The position numbers and the translations under genes are program-made. A model generated the notes under the pieces. That model had not been told where the DNA came from. It saw only the letters and a list, made by a program, of their open reading frames with translations, and did no database searches. This document shows, in pieces, positions 26,217 through 33,724 of a stretch of DNA of 56,965 nucleotides. The stretch is from Deltaproteobacteria bacterium. Lineage in GTDB: Bacteria > Desulfobacterota > Syntrophia > Syntrophales > UBA8958. The stretch lies in the NCBI GenBank assembly GCA_026388335.1, contig JAPLJZ010000147.1, positions 1-56,965 on the forward strand, written 5' to 3'. How positions within the stretch are numbered: position 1 is the stretch's first letter; every line of letters starts with the position of its first letter.

Positions 26217-26535
26217 TCTCGCACAGGTCCAGCGATATGCCCGGTTCTTGAAGACTTGCGCGAGGCGCTTGACAGACTTAACCATTGTAAGAAAATCGAT
26301 TATCTCTTGAAAACCTTCACGGCAACTCGGTCTGACGAATAAAGAGACTAATCTCCGCTTTCGCCTTCTTTCACCGCGTCGTTAGCGACTACCAGAAAAT
26401 ACCCCGTATTAATCTTGAAATTATTCCGTATTGCATTCATCCTTCATTACTCTTAGAGTATCATGCCGCCGTTTTTCCAATATACGGATCAACGAAGTAG
26501 GTCGCTTAAACAATCAAGGAAAGGAGGTGTAATTA
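26217..26535. other. Intergenic stretch between receiver and phasin 2
   Basis: The first 125 bases continue the receiver frame beyond its TGA with protein-like sequence but no start. The phasin-type motif at 26416-26435 is listed separately. A strong ribosome site (AAAGGAGGTG) ends the stretch. Confidence 0.45.
26416..26435 (+). promoter_or_regulatory. 20-bp motif upstream of phasin 2
   Basis: TGAAATTATTCCGTATTGCA, 19 of 20 positions the same as the motif before phasin 1 (23005-23024). It ends 100 bases before the ATG at 26536. Confidence 0.6.
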
Positions 26536-26871
26536 ATGGATGAGAAAATGAAGACGAATCCCGTTACTTTTTGGACCGACTTGTTGTCAGGAGTAGGAAA
26601 AAACTTTACAAATGAACCACTTCTTGAGTTGTCTCAACTTCATCAACAAAACTGTCTCAAGATGTACAATACCTGGATGGATTGTGCGCGGAAACTCACC
26701 GATGCCGGGCGTGCAGGAGATATTGAAAAGCTGTTGAAGACGTCTATGGATTCTTCTGGTGAACTTTACAAAACATATGGTGACTCCTTAAAAGAAGAGA
26801 TGGCAGCTGTTCAGCAGTGTTGGAAGAGTTTCGTCCCCAAGATGACGATGCCGGGCGCCGCAACGGCCTGA
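26536..26871 (+). CDS. Phasin-like PHA granule-associated protein, short form
   Basis: A 111-residue, almost wholly helical protein: LLELSQLHQQNCLKMYNTWM, KLTDAGRAGDIEKLLKTSMD and LKEEMAAVQQCWKSFVPKM. It lacks the lysine-rich N-terminus of the other phasin (23093-23599) but aligns with its second half. An AAAGGAGGTG ribosome site is eight bases before the ATG, suggesting high expression, as usual for phasins. A hairpin with a 10-bp stem follows the stop. Likely coats PHA granules made by the adjacent PhaC. Confidence 0.75.
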   Translation: MDEKMKTNPVTFWTDLLSGVGKNFTNEPLLELSQLHQQNCLKMYNTWMDCARKLTDAGRAGDIEKLLKTSMDSSGELYKTYGDSLKEEMAAVQQCWKSFVPKMTMPGAATA

Positions 26872-26881
26872 AACTTCCTCC

Positions 26882-26917
26882 CCCTGACCCTTTCCCTTTT
26901 GAGATAGAGGGTCAGGG
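26882..26917 (+). terminator. Terminator-like hairpin after phasin 2
   Basis: CCCTGACCCT / AGGGTCAGGG, a perfect 10-bp stem with a 16-base loop, then TTGTCT. It lies 11 bases after the stop codon. Confidence 0.6.
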
Positions 26918-27116
26918 TTGTCTGGCGAGCGGTCACAACTAAACCTGCAACCACATCATGCGCTATTCCTGACGAGAGGCAATATTCCGAAGGGGTGTGC
27001 ACTTACCGTTAAAAGTAAAAACAGCAAAAGAGAAGGGGCAGTCCTTGTTTGTGCCGATTTACCTCTTAAATCTCGGACGCTTAAAAATTACATGGTTGTA
27101 TCTTCTTCTCTGTCTC

Positions 27117-27548
27117 TCAATCCGCTTGCCCCCTTCCGACAATAAATTTGCCGGTAAAGTATTTCTTCCGTATTTGCCCAGCTTCTTCAATCCAGCGTTC
27201 AAGTCCAACCTTCTTGATTCGGCAGAGATTGTAAAGTTTCATGTTATGAGGGTACTGAGCAGCCTTGTCAGCCGTCGGTGCGAGAAATGCGCATGGGAAA
27301 TCACTGCAATCACAGCAAAACTCTAAGCCCCTGGCTTTGACACAATTCAAAGTTGCACACCCCTCTGCCGGCAAATGGAAATGCTTTCCGTCTTGTTGGC
27401 GACACCCTTTGCAAGAAATTGCCCCCTTTGGTACACCCATTTTGGTATGAATCAATTCGGCAAGTTCATTTGTCAGATTGTTCTCGTGAAGGTCGCAATT
27501 GAAGCAGTCCAGTCCACAGGGTGCCGTCAAATCCTTTTTGTCTTTCAT
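27117..27548 (-). CDS. DUF3795 cysteine-rich protein
   Basis: A 143-residue protein with regularly spaced cysteines: CGLDCFNCDL, CKGCRQQDGK, GCATLNCVKARGLEFCCDCS and DFPC. This is the DUF3795 pattern of a likely metal- or zinc-binding protein of unknown role, common in anaerobes. I start at 27548 because GGAGGG is five bases before. The frame stays open upstream through the C-terminal coding part of a Phd-type antitoxin (27549-27660), so no stop codon separates the two. Confidence 0.8.
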   Translation of the reverse strand: MKDKKDLTAPCGLDCFNCDLHENNLTNELAELIHTKMGVPKGAISCKGCRQQDGKHFHLPAEGCATLNCVKARGLEFCCDCSDFPCAFLAPTADKAAQYPHNMKLYNLCRIKKVGLERWIEEAGQIRKKYFTGKFIVGRGQAD

Positions 27549-27648
27549 ATTTCCCTCCATGCTTCTTCTCGCACTAAATGCGGCCTTGAGTTCTTTAGTG
27601 CTGTAAACATTTCCGCTTTCAGTATCCGATATCCCTCTGCTGACAGAA

Positions 27649-27837
27649 TCAAGAAAAGCTTTTTTTATAAACCAGTTCATCGTAATCACTAGGAGAGAGG
27701 AGAACTCCGGCGGGTTTTCCGTTCTGTGTTATAATTAATGGATGTCCGGTTATTTGAATACTCTTAAACCATTTAGATATGCTTGCTTTAAATTCTGCAA
27801 TGGGAACAATATCCTTTGATATTGAAATGGTTTTCAT
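27649..27837 (-). pseudogene. Phd/YefM-family antitoxin, frameshifted at an A run
   Basis: The N-terminal 60 residues are a Phd-type antitoxin: MKTISISKDIVPIAEFKASI, then LIITQNGKPAGVLLSPSDYD. The frame stops after a run of seven A (27660-27666 on the complement). With six A it would continue as AFLDSVSRGISDTESGNVYS and TKELKAAFSARR, exactly what the family has next, and then run in frame into the DUF3795 gene without a stop. So a single-base change truncated it, unless it is an assembly error or slippage site. No RelE/Doc toxin gene is present next to it. A promoter with an operator-like palindrome precedes it. Confidence 0.7.
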
Positions 27838-27867
27838 ATTTTGGCTCCTTATTTTGCTATATGTAAT

Positions 27868-27902
27868 GGTCTAAATATAGGCCAATATAATGAGTAAATC
27901 AA
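27868..27902 (-). promoter_or_regulatory. Promoter and palindromic operator of the Phd-type antitoxin
   Basis: On the minus strand: TTGATT, 17 bases, TATATT (27874-27879). The near-palindrome GGTCTAAATATAGGCC (27868-27883, plus-strand reading) covers the -10 box. That is the expected layout for an antitoxin that represses its own gene. Confidence 0.55.
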
Positions 27903-27908
27903 GTTTTT

Positions 27909-28066
27909 TCACATAATGTCGGAGACGCTGCTGTAAACGCGGATGCGCCCCTCCGGCGTAAGTTCCACCTTGGCAAGCGCCGAATCTGGAAGCCTCCGGC
28001 CCAGACGAGGTTGTCGCTGTATTTTTCCGTGCCCGTTATCTGCTCCAGCCCGTCGCCCTGCCGGGC
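27909..28066 (-). pseudogene. Scar of a molybdenum hydroxylase (xanthine/aldehyde dehydrogenase-type) large subunit
   Basis: Two short fragments in different frames. GDGLEQITGTEKYSDNL resembles the start of the molybdopterin subunit (the DxLxKVTGxAxYxDD region). DSALAKVELTPEGRIRVYSS followed by VSDIM and a stop resembles an internal segment (AxVxLxxDGxVxVxxGxxDxG). Everything between and after is gone. The identification rests on motif memory only. Confidence 0.4.
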
Positions 28067-28091
28067 CGGGTCATAATTGTCGGCGCGGGTC

Positions 28092-28205
28092 CACTGCCCC
28101 ATCGGTATCGCCATCGGCGCCCGGACGCCCGCGGAGATCGCCGTCAGCATTGCGGCGGAGCTGATTGCCCTGCGGGCAGGAAAAAGTAAAAAATATTCCC
28201 TTTAG
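28092..28205 (+). pseudogene. C-terminal fragment of an XdhC/CoxI-type protein
   Basis: In frame, 37 codons read HCPIGIAIGARTPAEIAVSI, then AAELIALRAGKSKKYSL and a TAG at 28203. This is the typical end of XdhC/CoxI proteins, which help insert the sulfurated molybdenum cofactor. The rest of the gene is absent. It faces the molybdenum hydroxylase scar, so the two are probably remains of one locus. Confidence 0.6.
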
Positions 28206-28338
28206 TTGGGGGACTTACACGATAATTTTGAGGCAATTCGGGATGGAAATGATCCGTTGACGAGAAGGGGGGATTGATTGTATGTTTCTTCCCATATGTC
28301 ATGAAATGTATGAGATGCTTATCCGAAAGGGGGACATA

Positions 28339-29439
28339 ATGAAGCAAAACCTACATAAAATGCTGATGGTATTTTTCATGATCGTGGTGATGGCGCCGAC
28401 GGCCGCCCTTGCGGAACCGACAGTTGTCGTTTGTGAAGGCAAGTATGTCATGGGGGATCTGGACTCCAAAAAGGATGCCAAATCTCTGGCGCTTATGGAG
28501 GCCAAAAGGATGGCCATGGAGAAGGCCGGGACCTATCTGGAGAGTTCGACGGAGGTCAGGGACTTCACACTTTCCAAGGACCAGATCCAGTCGCTGACGG
28601 CGGGTGTCATGTCTGTCGAGGTGCTTGACGAGAAGTGGTCCATGTCGGGAGAGAATATGGTAGTTGTTGTTCGGGTGAAGGCCACCGTCGATGCATCCCA
28701 TCTGAAAGATCGGATCAAGGCGTTGCAGGAAAGCCATTCATCCGATGGATATAAGGAAATTCAGACCCAGATGGCGGCCCTTCAGAAAGAACTGGCCGAA
28801 CTGAAGACCCAGCAAAGCACTCGAGAGGGAGAAGCAAGGGAAAAGCCGAAGAAGGAAGTGCAGAAGAAGCATGAAGCCATCATACAGCAAATGTCCGCCC
28901 TTGAATACCTTCAGGCCGGAGATAAGGCAACCATGGCCCAGCGCTGGAAGGAAGCGGAAAAGGCCTTCAACCAGGCCATAGCGGCAGCTCCCCGCTTGGT
29001 GGAAGCATATACGGGAAAGGCCTTTGCCCTGGCGAAAATGAAGCGGGAAAAGGAGGCTCTTGAAACCATAAACAGGGCTATTGATATCAACCCCGTGTCG
29101 CCCCGCGCCTTGGCCGTCAAGGCCATGATCCTGAAGGATCAGCCGGGAAGGACCGAGGAAGCCCTGTCTGTGATCAATAATGCTTTGAAGCTCCAGCCGG
29201 GAAACGGGAGGCTTTATCTCTTTCGGGGAGAAATCTATGTAAAACTGAGAAATCGCGCCTTGGCCGAGGAAAATTTTAGAAAGGCATGCACGTCCGGTGT
29301 CGCAAGGGCCTGTGAAAGGCTGAAAATGCGCCAGGATCGAATGGACGATAAACCACGAAGAGACGTACGAACCCCTGGAACGGACAGGGATGGAGACAAA
29401 AAACCTGTCCAGCGACCTCCCCGGACAGACCGACAATAA
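28339..29439 (+). CDS. Exported TPR-repeat protein with LPP20/FlgT-like N-terminal domain
   Basis: A 366-residue protein starting with a signal peptide (MKQNLHKMLMVFFMIVVMAP, cleavage after ALA). Then comes a small domain, KDAKSLALMEAKRMAMEKAG to VEVLDEKWSM, like those in LPP20/FlgT-type envelope proteins. A charged coiled coil follows (about 135-180), then three or four TPR units (ALEYLQAGDKATMAQRWKEA, AYTGKAFALAKMKREKEAL and so on) and a basic disordered tail. I start at 28339 because GGGGGAC precedes it; the frame open from 28282 would hide the signal peptide behind a non-signal leader. Probably a periplasmic scaffold. No operon partner is apparent. Confidence 0.8.
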   Translation: MKQNLHKMLMVFFMIVVMAPTAALAEPTVVVCEGKYVMGDLDSKKDAKSLALMEAKRMAMEKAGTYLESSTEVRDFTLSKDQIQSLTAGVMSVEVLDEKWSMSGENMVVVVRVKATVDASHLKDRIKALQESHSSDGYKEIQTQMAALQKELAELKTQQSTREGEAREKPKKEVQKKHEAIIQQMSALEYLQAGDKATMAQRWKEAEKAFNQAIAAAPRLVEAYTGKAFALAKMKREKEALETINRAIDINPVSPRALAVKAMILKDQPGRTEEALSVINNALKLQPGNGRLYLFRGEIYVKLRNRALAEENFRKACTSGVARACERLKMRQDRMDDKPRRDVRTPGTDRDGDKKPVQRPPRTDRQ

Positions 29440-29534
29440 ACGTTTGACTTACGGGATCATTCCTCATAAAGTTGTGTAAGAGGGTCCATTCAAACCGCTT
29501 CTCTGCTCATGAGGAATCTTCTCCAGGGGAAAAT

Positions 29535-29633
29535 ATGAAAAGGGGATTTTTAATAGCGATGGGCCTACTGTGGTTGCAACAAAAACCACGCTGGGAGAAG
29601 ATGTTTTGGAAAGCAGGAAAAGGAGAGACGTAA
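29535..29633 (+). CDS. Small ORF (32 residues) overlapping the next start
   Basis: MKRGFLIAMGLLWLQQKPRW and on to a TAA that shares its last base with the next ATG (TAATG). An AGGGGA site lies five bases before its ATG. It could be a translated leader coupled to the lysine-rich microprotein or a membrane-inserted peptide. Coding status is uncertain. Confidence 0.35.
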   Translation: MKRGFLIAMGLLWLQQKPRWEKMFWKAGKGET

Positions 29634-29746
29634 TGGGAGACAAGGGCGGCAAGAAAGATAAGGAAAAGGGTCAGAAGCAGAGCGCCGAAAAAGAGAAACA
29701 AAAGTCAAAAAACAAGCTTGATAAGCAGCCAAAAAGAAAACCTTGA
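29633..29746 (+). CDS. Lysine-rich microprotein (37 residues), copy 1
   Basis: The ORF starts MGDKGGKKDKEKGQKQSAEK, is about 40% lysine and has no hydrophobic core. AGGAGAGA lies four bases before the ATG and the start overlaps the stop of a 32-residue ORF. I recall similar very basic microproteins beginning MGDK or MGK in many proteobacteria, without a known role. A compositional cousin is at 47182-47280. It could bind nucleic acid or ribosomes. Confidence 0.55.
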   Translation: MGDKGGKKDKEKGQKQSAEKEKQKSKNKLDKQPKRKP

Positions 29747-30429
29747 TAGAAATTACGGTGTGGAGATCTGCACAACAGCCTTGCCCGTTTGAAGTGCAAG
29801 GACGACGGTAACGAGCATCAAAATGAAAGTATCGTATTAAAACTGCGCTTCTATCTGTATTCGTCACTCGGCGGCCCGCCTAAAACCCAATTTTAAGTAA
29901 CTTAACGATTATATGAGATAGCGAGGCGCTTACGAAAAACGCCGTCGTTTTTCAGGTCTGGCTGAATCTGACCGAGCCCTGGGTCGGCGCGGCGGTGGTC
30001 ATCCTTCGGGAACGGGGCTACTTTTTCGGCGACCCGCTGCCGCGCTGGTTCGACGGTGACGGTCTGCTCATGCAGAAACTCCTCTGCCCGCTCGATTTCG
30101 AGGGTATCGTCCTGGTTTCCGATTTTGCGAGGCAGCTTCTGGAATTCATCAAGGAGGACTGGCGACGGACTATATCGTGACTTGAACGAAGTCGGCATTG
30201 CCACCACGGCGATTAACCACCGGGTGGCCCTGATGATCTTGATGCCAGGCTGTAGAAAATCAGCGTGCTCGAAACCATAGGCTGAAATGTGAAGCCTTGT
30301 CAGGATTTATTCCCTGTTTGACACCGGCGGTGATTTCTGGTTAGTGCAGTATAACTTTTGCCGGAAATTCATGAGGAGAAAGGAATAATATAATATGACC
30401 AGATCCATTTCCCAGCCAGGTGAAGGAAA
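29747..30429. other. Remnant-bearing stretch without an intact gene
   Basis: It contains one clear 3' gene fragment (29914-30180, listed separately). After it comes a further protein-like bit, GIATTAINHRVALMILMPGC, in plus orientation near 30190-30255. No start codons or ribosome sites support either. Confidence 0.45.
29914..30180 (+). pseudogene. 3' fragment of an unidentified gene
   Basis: The frame opens after a TGA, has no ATG, and reads VWLNLTEPWVGAAVVILRER, then GYFFGDPLPRWFDGDGLLMQ and LLEFIKEDW before TGA at 30178. It has the look of a conserved C-terminal domain; I have an impression of similar tails in acetyltransferase-like or ATPase-fused proteins, but I cannot name the family. 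Everything upstream is missing. Confidence 0.5.
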
Positions 30430-31665
30430 TTGAGACCGGAAACGATCAGGATCATTGATATCTGGATGGGACGGCTGGCCTGTTTTGTCCTGACGGGGGT
30501 GCGGCGGATACAGGATGCCGTGGTAAGTGACTCCGAAGATCCGGGACCGGTCAGAAAGATTCTCTTTCTCAAGCTCATCGAGCAGGGGGCGACGGTTCTT
30601 GCCTACAGTGCCCTGGAGCGGGCCGTGCAGATGGTGGGACGGGAGAACGTCTATTTCTGCGTCTTTGAAGAAAATCGCCCGATTCTCGATATTCTGGAGC
30701 TGGTTCCCCCGGAGAATGTCTTTCCCATACGCCATCAGACCTTCGGGGTCTTTCTCTGGGATGTCTGGCATATGCTGGAGCAGGTATGGCGCCTGCGGAT
30801 CGACGCCACAGTGGATATGGAGTTTTTTGCCCGGGCCTCGGCGATCCTTGCCTTTCTTACGGGAGCGCGCCGCCGGGTCGGTCTCCACCGCTTTACGAGT
30901 GAGGCCCCATACCGGGGTGATCTGCTGACCCACCGCGTCCAGTACAACCCTTATCTCCACACCGCAAAATTTTATCATCTTCTCGTGGAGGCCCTGGCGG
31001 TCAACCCCGAAGATCTTCCCTTGCTGAAACTTGATATCGGCGCCTTTAAAGAAACTCTACCCGTATTTACCCCTAGGGAGCGAGAAACAAAACGGGTCCG
31101 GGAACTCCTGAAAGATGAATTTAAGGCACGGGAAAACGGCCCCATTGTCCTTTTGAATCCCAACGCCAGCGATATGCTCCCTCTGCGCAAGTGGCCGACC
31201 GAGCGCTTTGTCGCCCTGGGAAAGATGATTCTGGCGCAGCATCCCGAGGCGTGGCTGGCAATTACGGGGGCGCCGTCGGAGCGGGTCTCTGCTGAGGAAG
31301 TCAGCCGTCAGATCGGTTCGGCAAGGGTCGCCTCTTTTGCCGGCAAGACGACGCTCCGGGAACTCCTCGTCCTCTATTCCCTGGCCGATATCCTCGTAAC
31401 CAACGACAGCGGCCCCGGCCATTTCGCTTCCCTGACCCCCATTAACAGCATCGTCATGTACGGTCCCGAGACGCCGGCCCTCTTCGGGGCCATCGGCGGG
31501 CGTTTCCAGGTGATCCATCCGCAACTTGCCTGTAGTCCCTGTGTCAACGTCTTTAACCATCGCTTCTCCCCCTGCCGGAATAACCTCTGTATGCAGTCCA
31601 TCTCCGTTGAGGACGTTTACAGGAAAGTGCGGGTGTGTCTTCAGGAAGTGGGGAGCCAAGGATAA
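30430..31665 (+). CDS. Glycosyltransferase family 9 (heptosyltransferase-like)
   Basis: A 411-residue GT9 protein, somewhat longer than typical heptosyltransferases (about 350). These transfer heptose or a related sugar to LPS core. The nucleotide-sugar half shows IVLLNPNASDMLPLRKWPTE, LAITGAPSE, VASFAGKTTLRELLVLYSLA and VTNDSGPGHFASLT, the GT9 hallmark. Four cysteines near the end (ACSPCVNVFNHRFSPCRNNL) are seen in some GT9 members. The frame opens with a TTG behind GAAGGA; an ATG at 30466 is the alternative. An ArnT-like gene follows after a palindromic repeat, giving an LPS context. Confidence 0.88.
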   Translation: MRPETIRIIDIWMGRLACFVLTGVRRIQDAVVSDSEDPGPVRKILFLKLIEQGATVLAYSALERAVQMVGRENVYFCVFEENRPILDILELVPPENVFPIRHQTFGVFLWDVWHMLEQVWRLRIDATVDMEFFARASAILAFLTGARRRVGLHRFTSEAPYRGDLLTHRVQYNPYLHTAKFYHLLVEALAVNPEDLPLLKLDIGAFKETLPVFTPRERETKRVRELLKDEFKARENGPIVLLNPNASDMLPLRKWPTERFVALGKMILAQHPEAWLAITGAPSERVSAEEVSRQIGSARVASFAGKTTLRELLVLYSLADILVTNDSGPGHFASLTPINSIVMYGPETPALFGAIGGRFQVIHPQLACSPCVNVFNHRFSPCRNNLCMQSISVEDVYRKVRVCLQEVGSQG

Positions 31666-31698
31666 CGAATAATTACGCGAGGGTACCAACATTGACGT

Positions 31699-31822
31699 GT
31701 TCGCAAAAAGTCACCACCACCGTCACCCCGGCAAAAGCCGGGGTCCAGAACACCTTGAAAATACTGGATTACGGATCAAGTCCGGAATGAAGAAAGTTAG
31801 TATTTATGATTTTTTGCGGGTT
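31699..31822. repeat. MITE-like palindromic repeat, intergenic copy
   Basis: The core hairpin is CCCCGGC-AAAA-GCCGGGG (31726-31743), then TCCAG, a spacer, and TGGATTACGGATCAAGTCCG. The outer ends are an imperfect inverted repeat, GCAAAAAGTC (31703-31712) against GATTTTTTGC (31808-31817). A second element with the same core lies inside the gene at 50133-52430 (51696-51828). It ends 18 bases before the ArnT-like start. Confidence 0.65.
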
Positions 31823-31839
31823 CATCAACATCAGTACGT

Positions 31840-33654
31840 ATGGTAAAAAAAGACAAATCCTGGGCAATATCCATGTCGAATAGTATTGGCGACGTTTCTA
31901 ATTCTCCCAATCCAGGCATTCCGTCCCCGACGGCCGTCCTGCTCAGGAAATGGATGGCGACCCTGATAAGCCCTTTATTCGTGCTGTTCCTGGTTCCTCT
32001 GGTCCTGTATGTGGCGGTCCTGCCCGTTATGCCCCTGATGGAGCCGGACGAGGCGCGTTATGCCCTGATTCCCCAGTATATGAATCAGACGGGGGATTAC
32101 ATCACTCCGCACCTCAAGGGAGTGGCCTATCTTGAGAAACCGCCCTTAGCCTACTGGGCCACGGCCTTGTTCTTCAAGGCCTTTGGTGACAATGCCTTTG
32201 CCGCCCGTCTCTTTGCCGGTCTTTGCGCCTGGGGTTGCATTCTTCTCGTCTATAATATGGGGTTCTATTTTCATGACCGGAAGACCGGCCTTTACAGCGC
32301 CGCTGTCCTGTCCGTGAGCCTCCTGCTTTTTGCCTTGGGCAGAATCAATGTCCTCGATATGCCCTTGACGCTGTTTCTGTGTCTGGCCATCTGGTGCGGC
32401 TTCCGTTTCTTCCAGTCTCACGGTACGGCCGATAAAAAGTGGCTCTATGGGTTCTACGGATCATCCGCCCTGGCATTTCTGACGAAAGGGGTGATCGGCG
32501 TTGTCTTTCCCCCGGCGGTCATCGTCCTGTGGCTCCTCTGGTCCCGGCGCTGGCGGGACATCCTGCGGATCTTTTCTCCTGTGGGAATCTTATTATTTGC
32601 TCTCCCCGTCGGAGCCTGGCTCTTTATGGTACAACGGGCCAATCCCGATTTCTTCTGGTTCTTTTTCATCCATGAGCATTTCCTCCGCTATACGACGAAG
32701 ATCCATGAGCGCGTCGAGCCCTTCTGGTACTATCTGCCCGTGGTATTATTGGGGATTACCCCCTGGTGGGCCTATCTTACCCAGGCACTTATGGGGGTGC
32801 GCCGGGCGGGTTGGAGACTCTTTGGAAAGGAGGAAATTCGTCTTTTTGCCGTCTGGACCGGTTTCATCTTTCTCTTTTTCTCCCTTTCTTCTTCAAAATT
32901 GGCCTCCTACATAGCCCCGGTCATTTTACCGCTTGCCGTCCTTGTGGGACGCATCTTTACGAGCTATGAAGGTCAAGGCGGCTCTGGAGAAGGGAATAAA
33001 ACCACTTCCTGGACCCTGGCACCTGCCGTTGTGCAGTCCCTGGCCCTGGGAGTACTGATGCTTGCGCCCCTGTTTGTCCGGGAATACCGGGAAATCGGCC
33101 CTCCCGGCGGGAGTTGGCTATGGCTCGGCATACCTGTGATCGTAGCGGCGGCGATCCTCTTTATCCCGGAAATCTTGCGCAAAAGGGCAAAAACCGGCTG
33201 GTTTGCCTCGGTTTATATCCTTTTTGCCATTTATCTTATCAGCCTCCTCTTTCCCCTGTCCCACTACCTGACGCCGGGCAAATCAGCCCTGGATGTGGTC
33301 CGGGCGATCAGGGCGCACGTCCCGGCTGACGCCGTGGTTTATCAGTACCGCAGTACCATGTACGGGATTGATTTCTATACGGGGCGTAATACGCCCATCG
33401 TGGAAGATCTGGGGGAGCTTAAATTCGGGGCCGACCGGATTGACCCGCAGGACCGGGAGCGGCGTTTTCCCAAGGAGGAGGAATTTGTCCGGGCCGTGAA
33501 AATGGTAGCAGGAAAGGCGGCGACTGTGCCTGCTTTTGCCGTAACGGAAGGGAAGGGCAATGTGGAGACCCTGCGGCGGTCGTTCCCGGCGGCCCGCATT
33601 GTTTGGGACAACAGGAAGTTCTATCTGCTGGCGCTTCCTCAATTTTCAGAATAA
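31840..33654 (+). CDS. arnT: ArnT-like lipid A aminoarabinose transferase (GT83)
   Basis: A 604-residue inner-membrane glycosyltransferase with about 12 hydrophobic segments and a periplasmic C-terminal domain. The first loop has the metal/lipid-phosphate motif MEPDEARYALIPQYM and YLEKPPLAYW, as in ArnT, which moves 4-amino-4-deoxy-L-arabinose from undecaprenyl phosphate to lipid A. The arn cluster at 39342-44387 makes that donor but has no arnT of its own, so this gene, 6 kb away, is the natural candidate. The other polytopic transferase at 3433 is less like ArnT. The N-terminal 35 residues before the first membrane helix are extra; an internal ATG at 31873 is possible. Called by family similarity; the sugar is inferred. 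Confidence 0.78.
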   Translation: MVKKDKSWAISMSNSIGDVSNSPNPGIPSPTAVLLRKWMATLISPLFVLFLVPLVLYVAVLPVMPLMEPDEARYALIPQYMNQTGDYITPHLKGVAYLEKPPLAYWATALFFKAFGDNAFAARLFAGLCAWGCILLVYNMGFYFHDRKTGLYSAAVLSVSLLLFALGRINVLDMPLTLFLCLAIWCGFRFFQSHGTADKKWLYGFYGSSALAFLTKGVIGVVFPPAVIVLWLLWSRRWRDILRIFSPVGILLFALPVGAWLFMVQRANPDFFWFFFIHEHFLRYTTKIHERVEPFWYYLPVVLLGITPWWAYLTQALMGVRRAGWRLFGKEEIRLFAVWTGFIFLFFSLSSSKLASYIAPVILPLAVLVGRIFTSYEGQGGSGEGNKTTSWTLAPAVVQSLALGVLMLAPLFVREYREIGPPGGSWLWLGIPVIVAAAILFIPEILRKRAKTGWFASVYILFAIYLISLLFPLSHYLTPGKSALDVVRAIRAHVPADAVVYQYRSTMYGIDFYTGRNTPIVEDLGELKFGADRIDPQDRERRFPKEEEFVRAVKMVAGKAATVPAFAVTEGKGNVETLRRSFPAARIVWDNRKFYLLALPQFSE

Positions 33655-33724
33655 TCATCTTGACGGCTCCCCCTAAACGTTTGGATAATCATTAACTCCG
33701 GGTAGCGTCACACGTATTTTCCCG

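Noticed and set aside
28738-29436. 232-residue minus-strand frame opposite the TPR gene
   Set aside because: Shadow of the TPR protein, with low-complexity His/Leu-rich sequence and no start signal.
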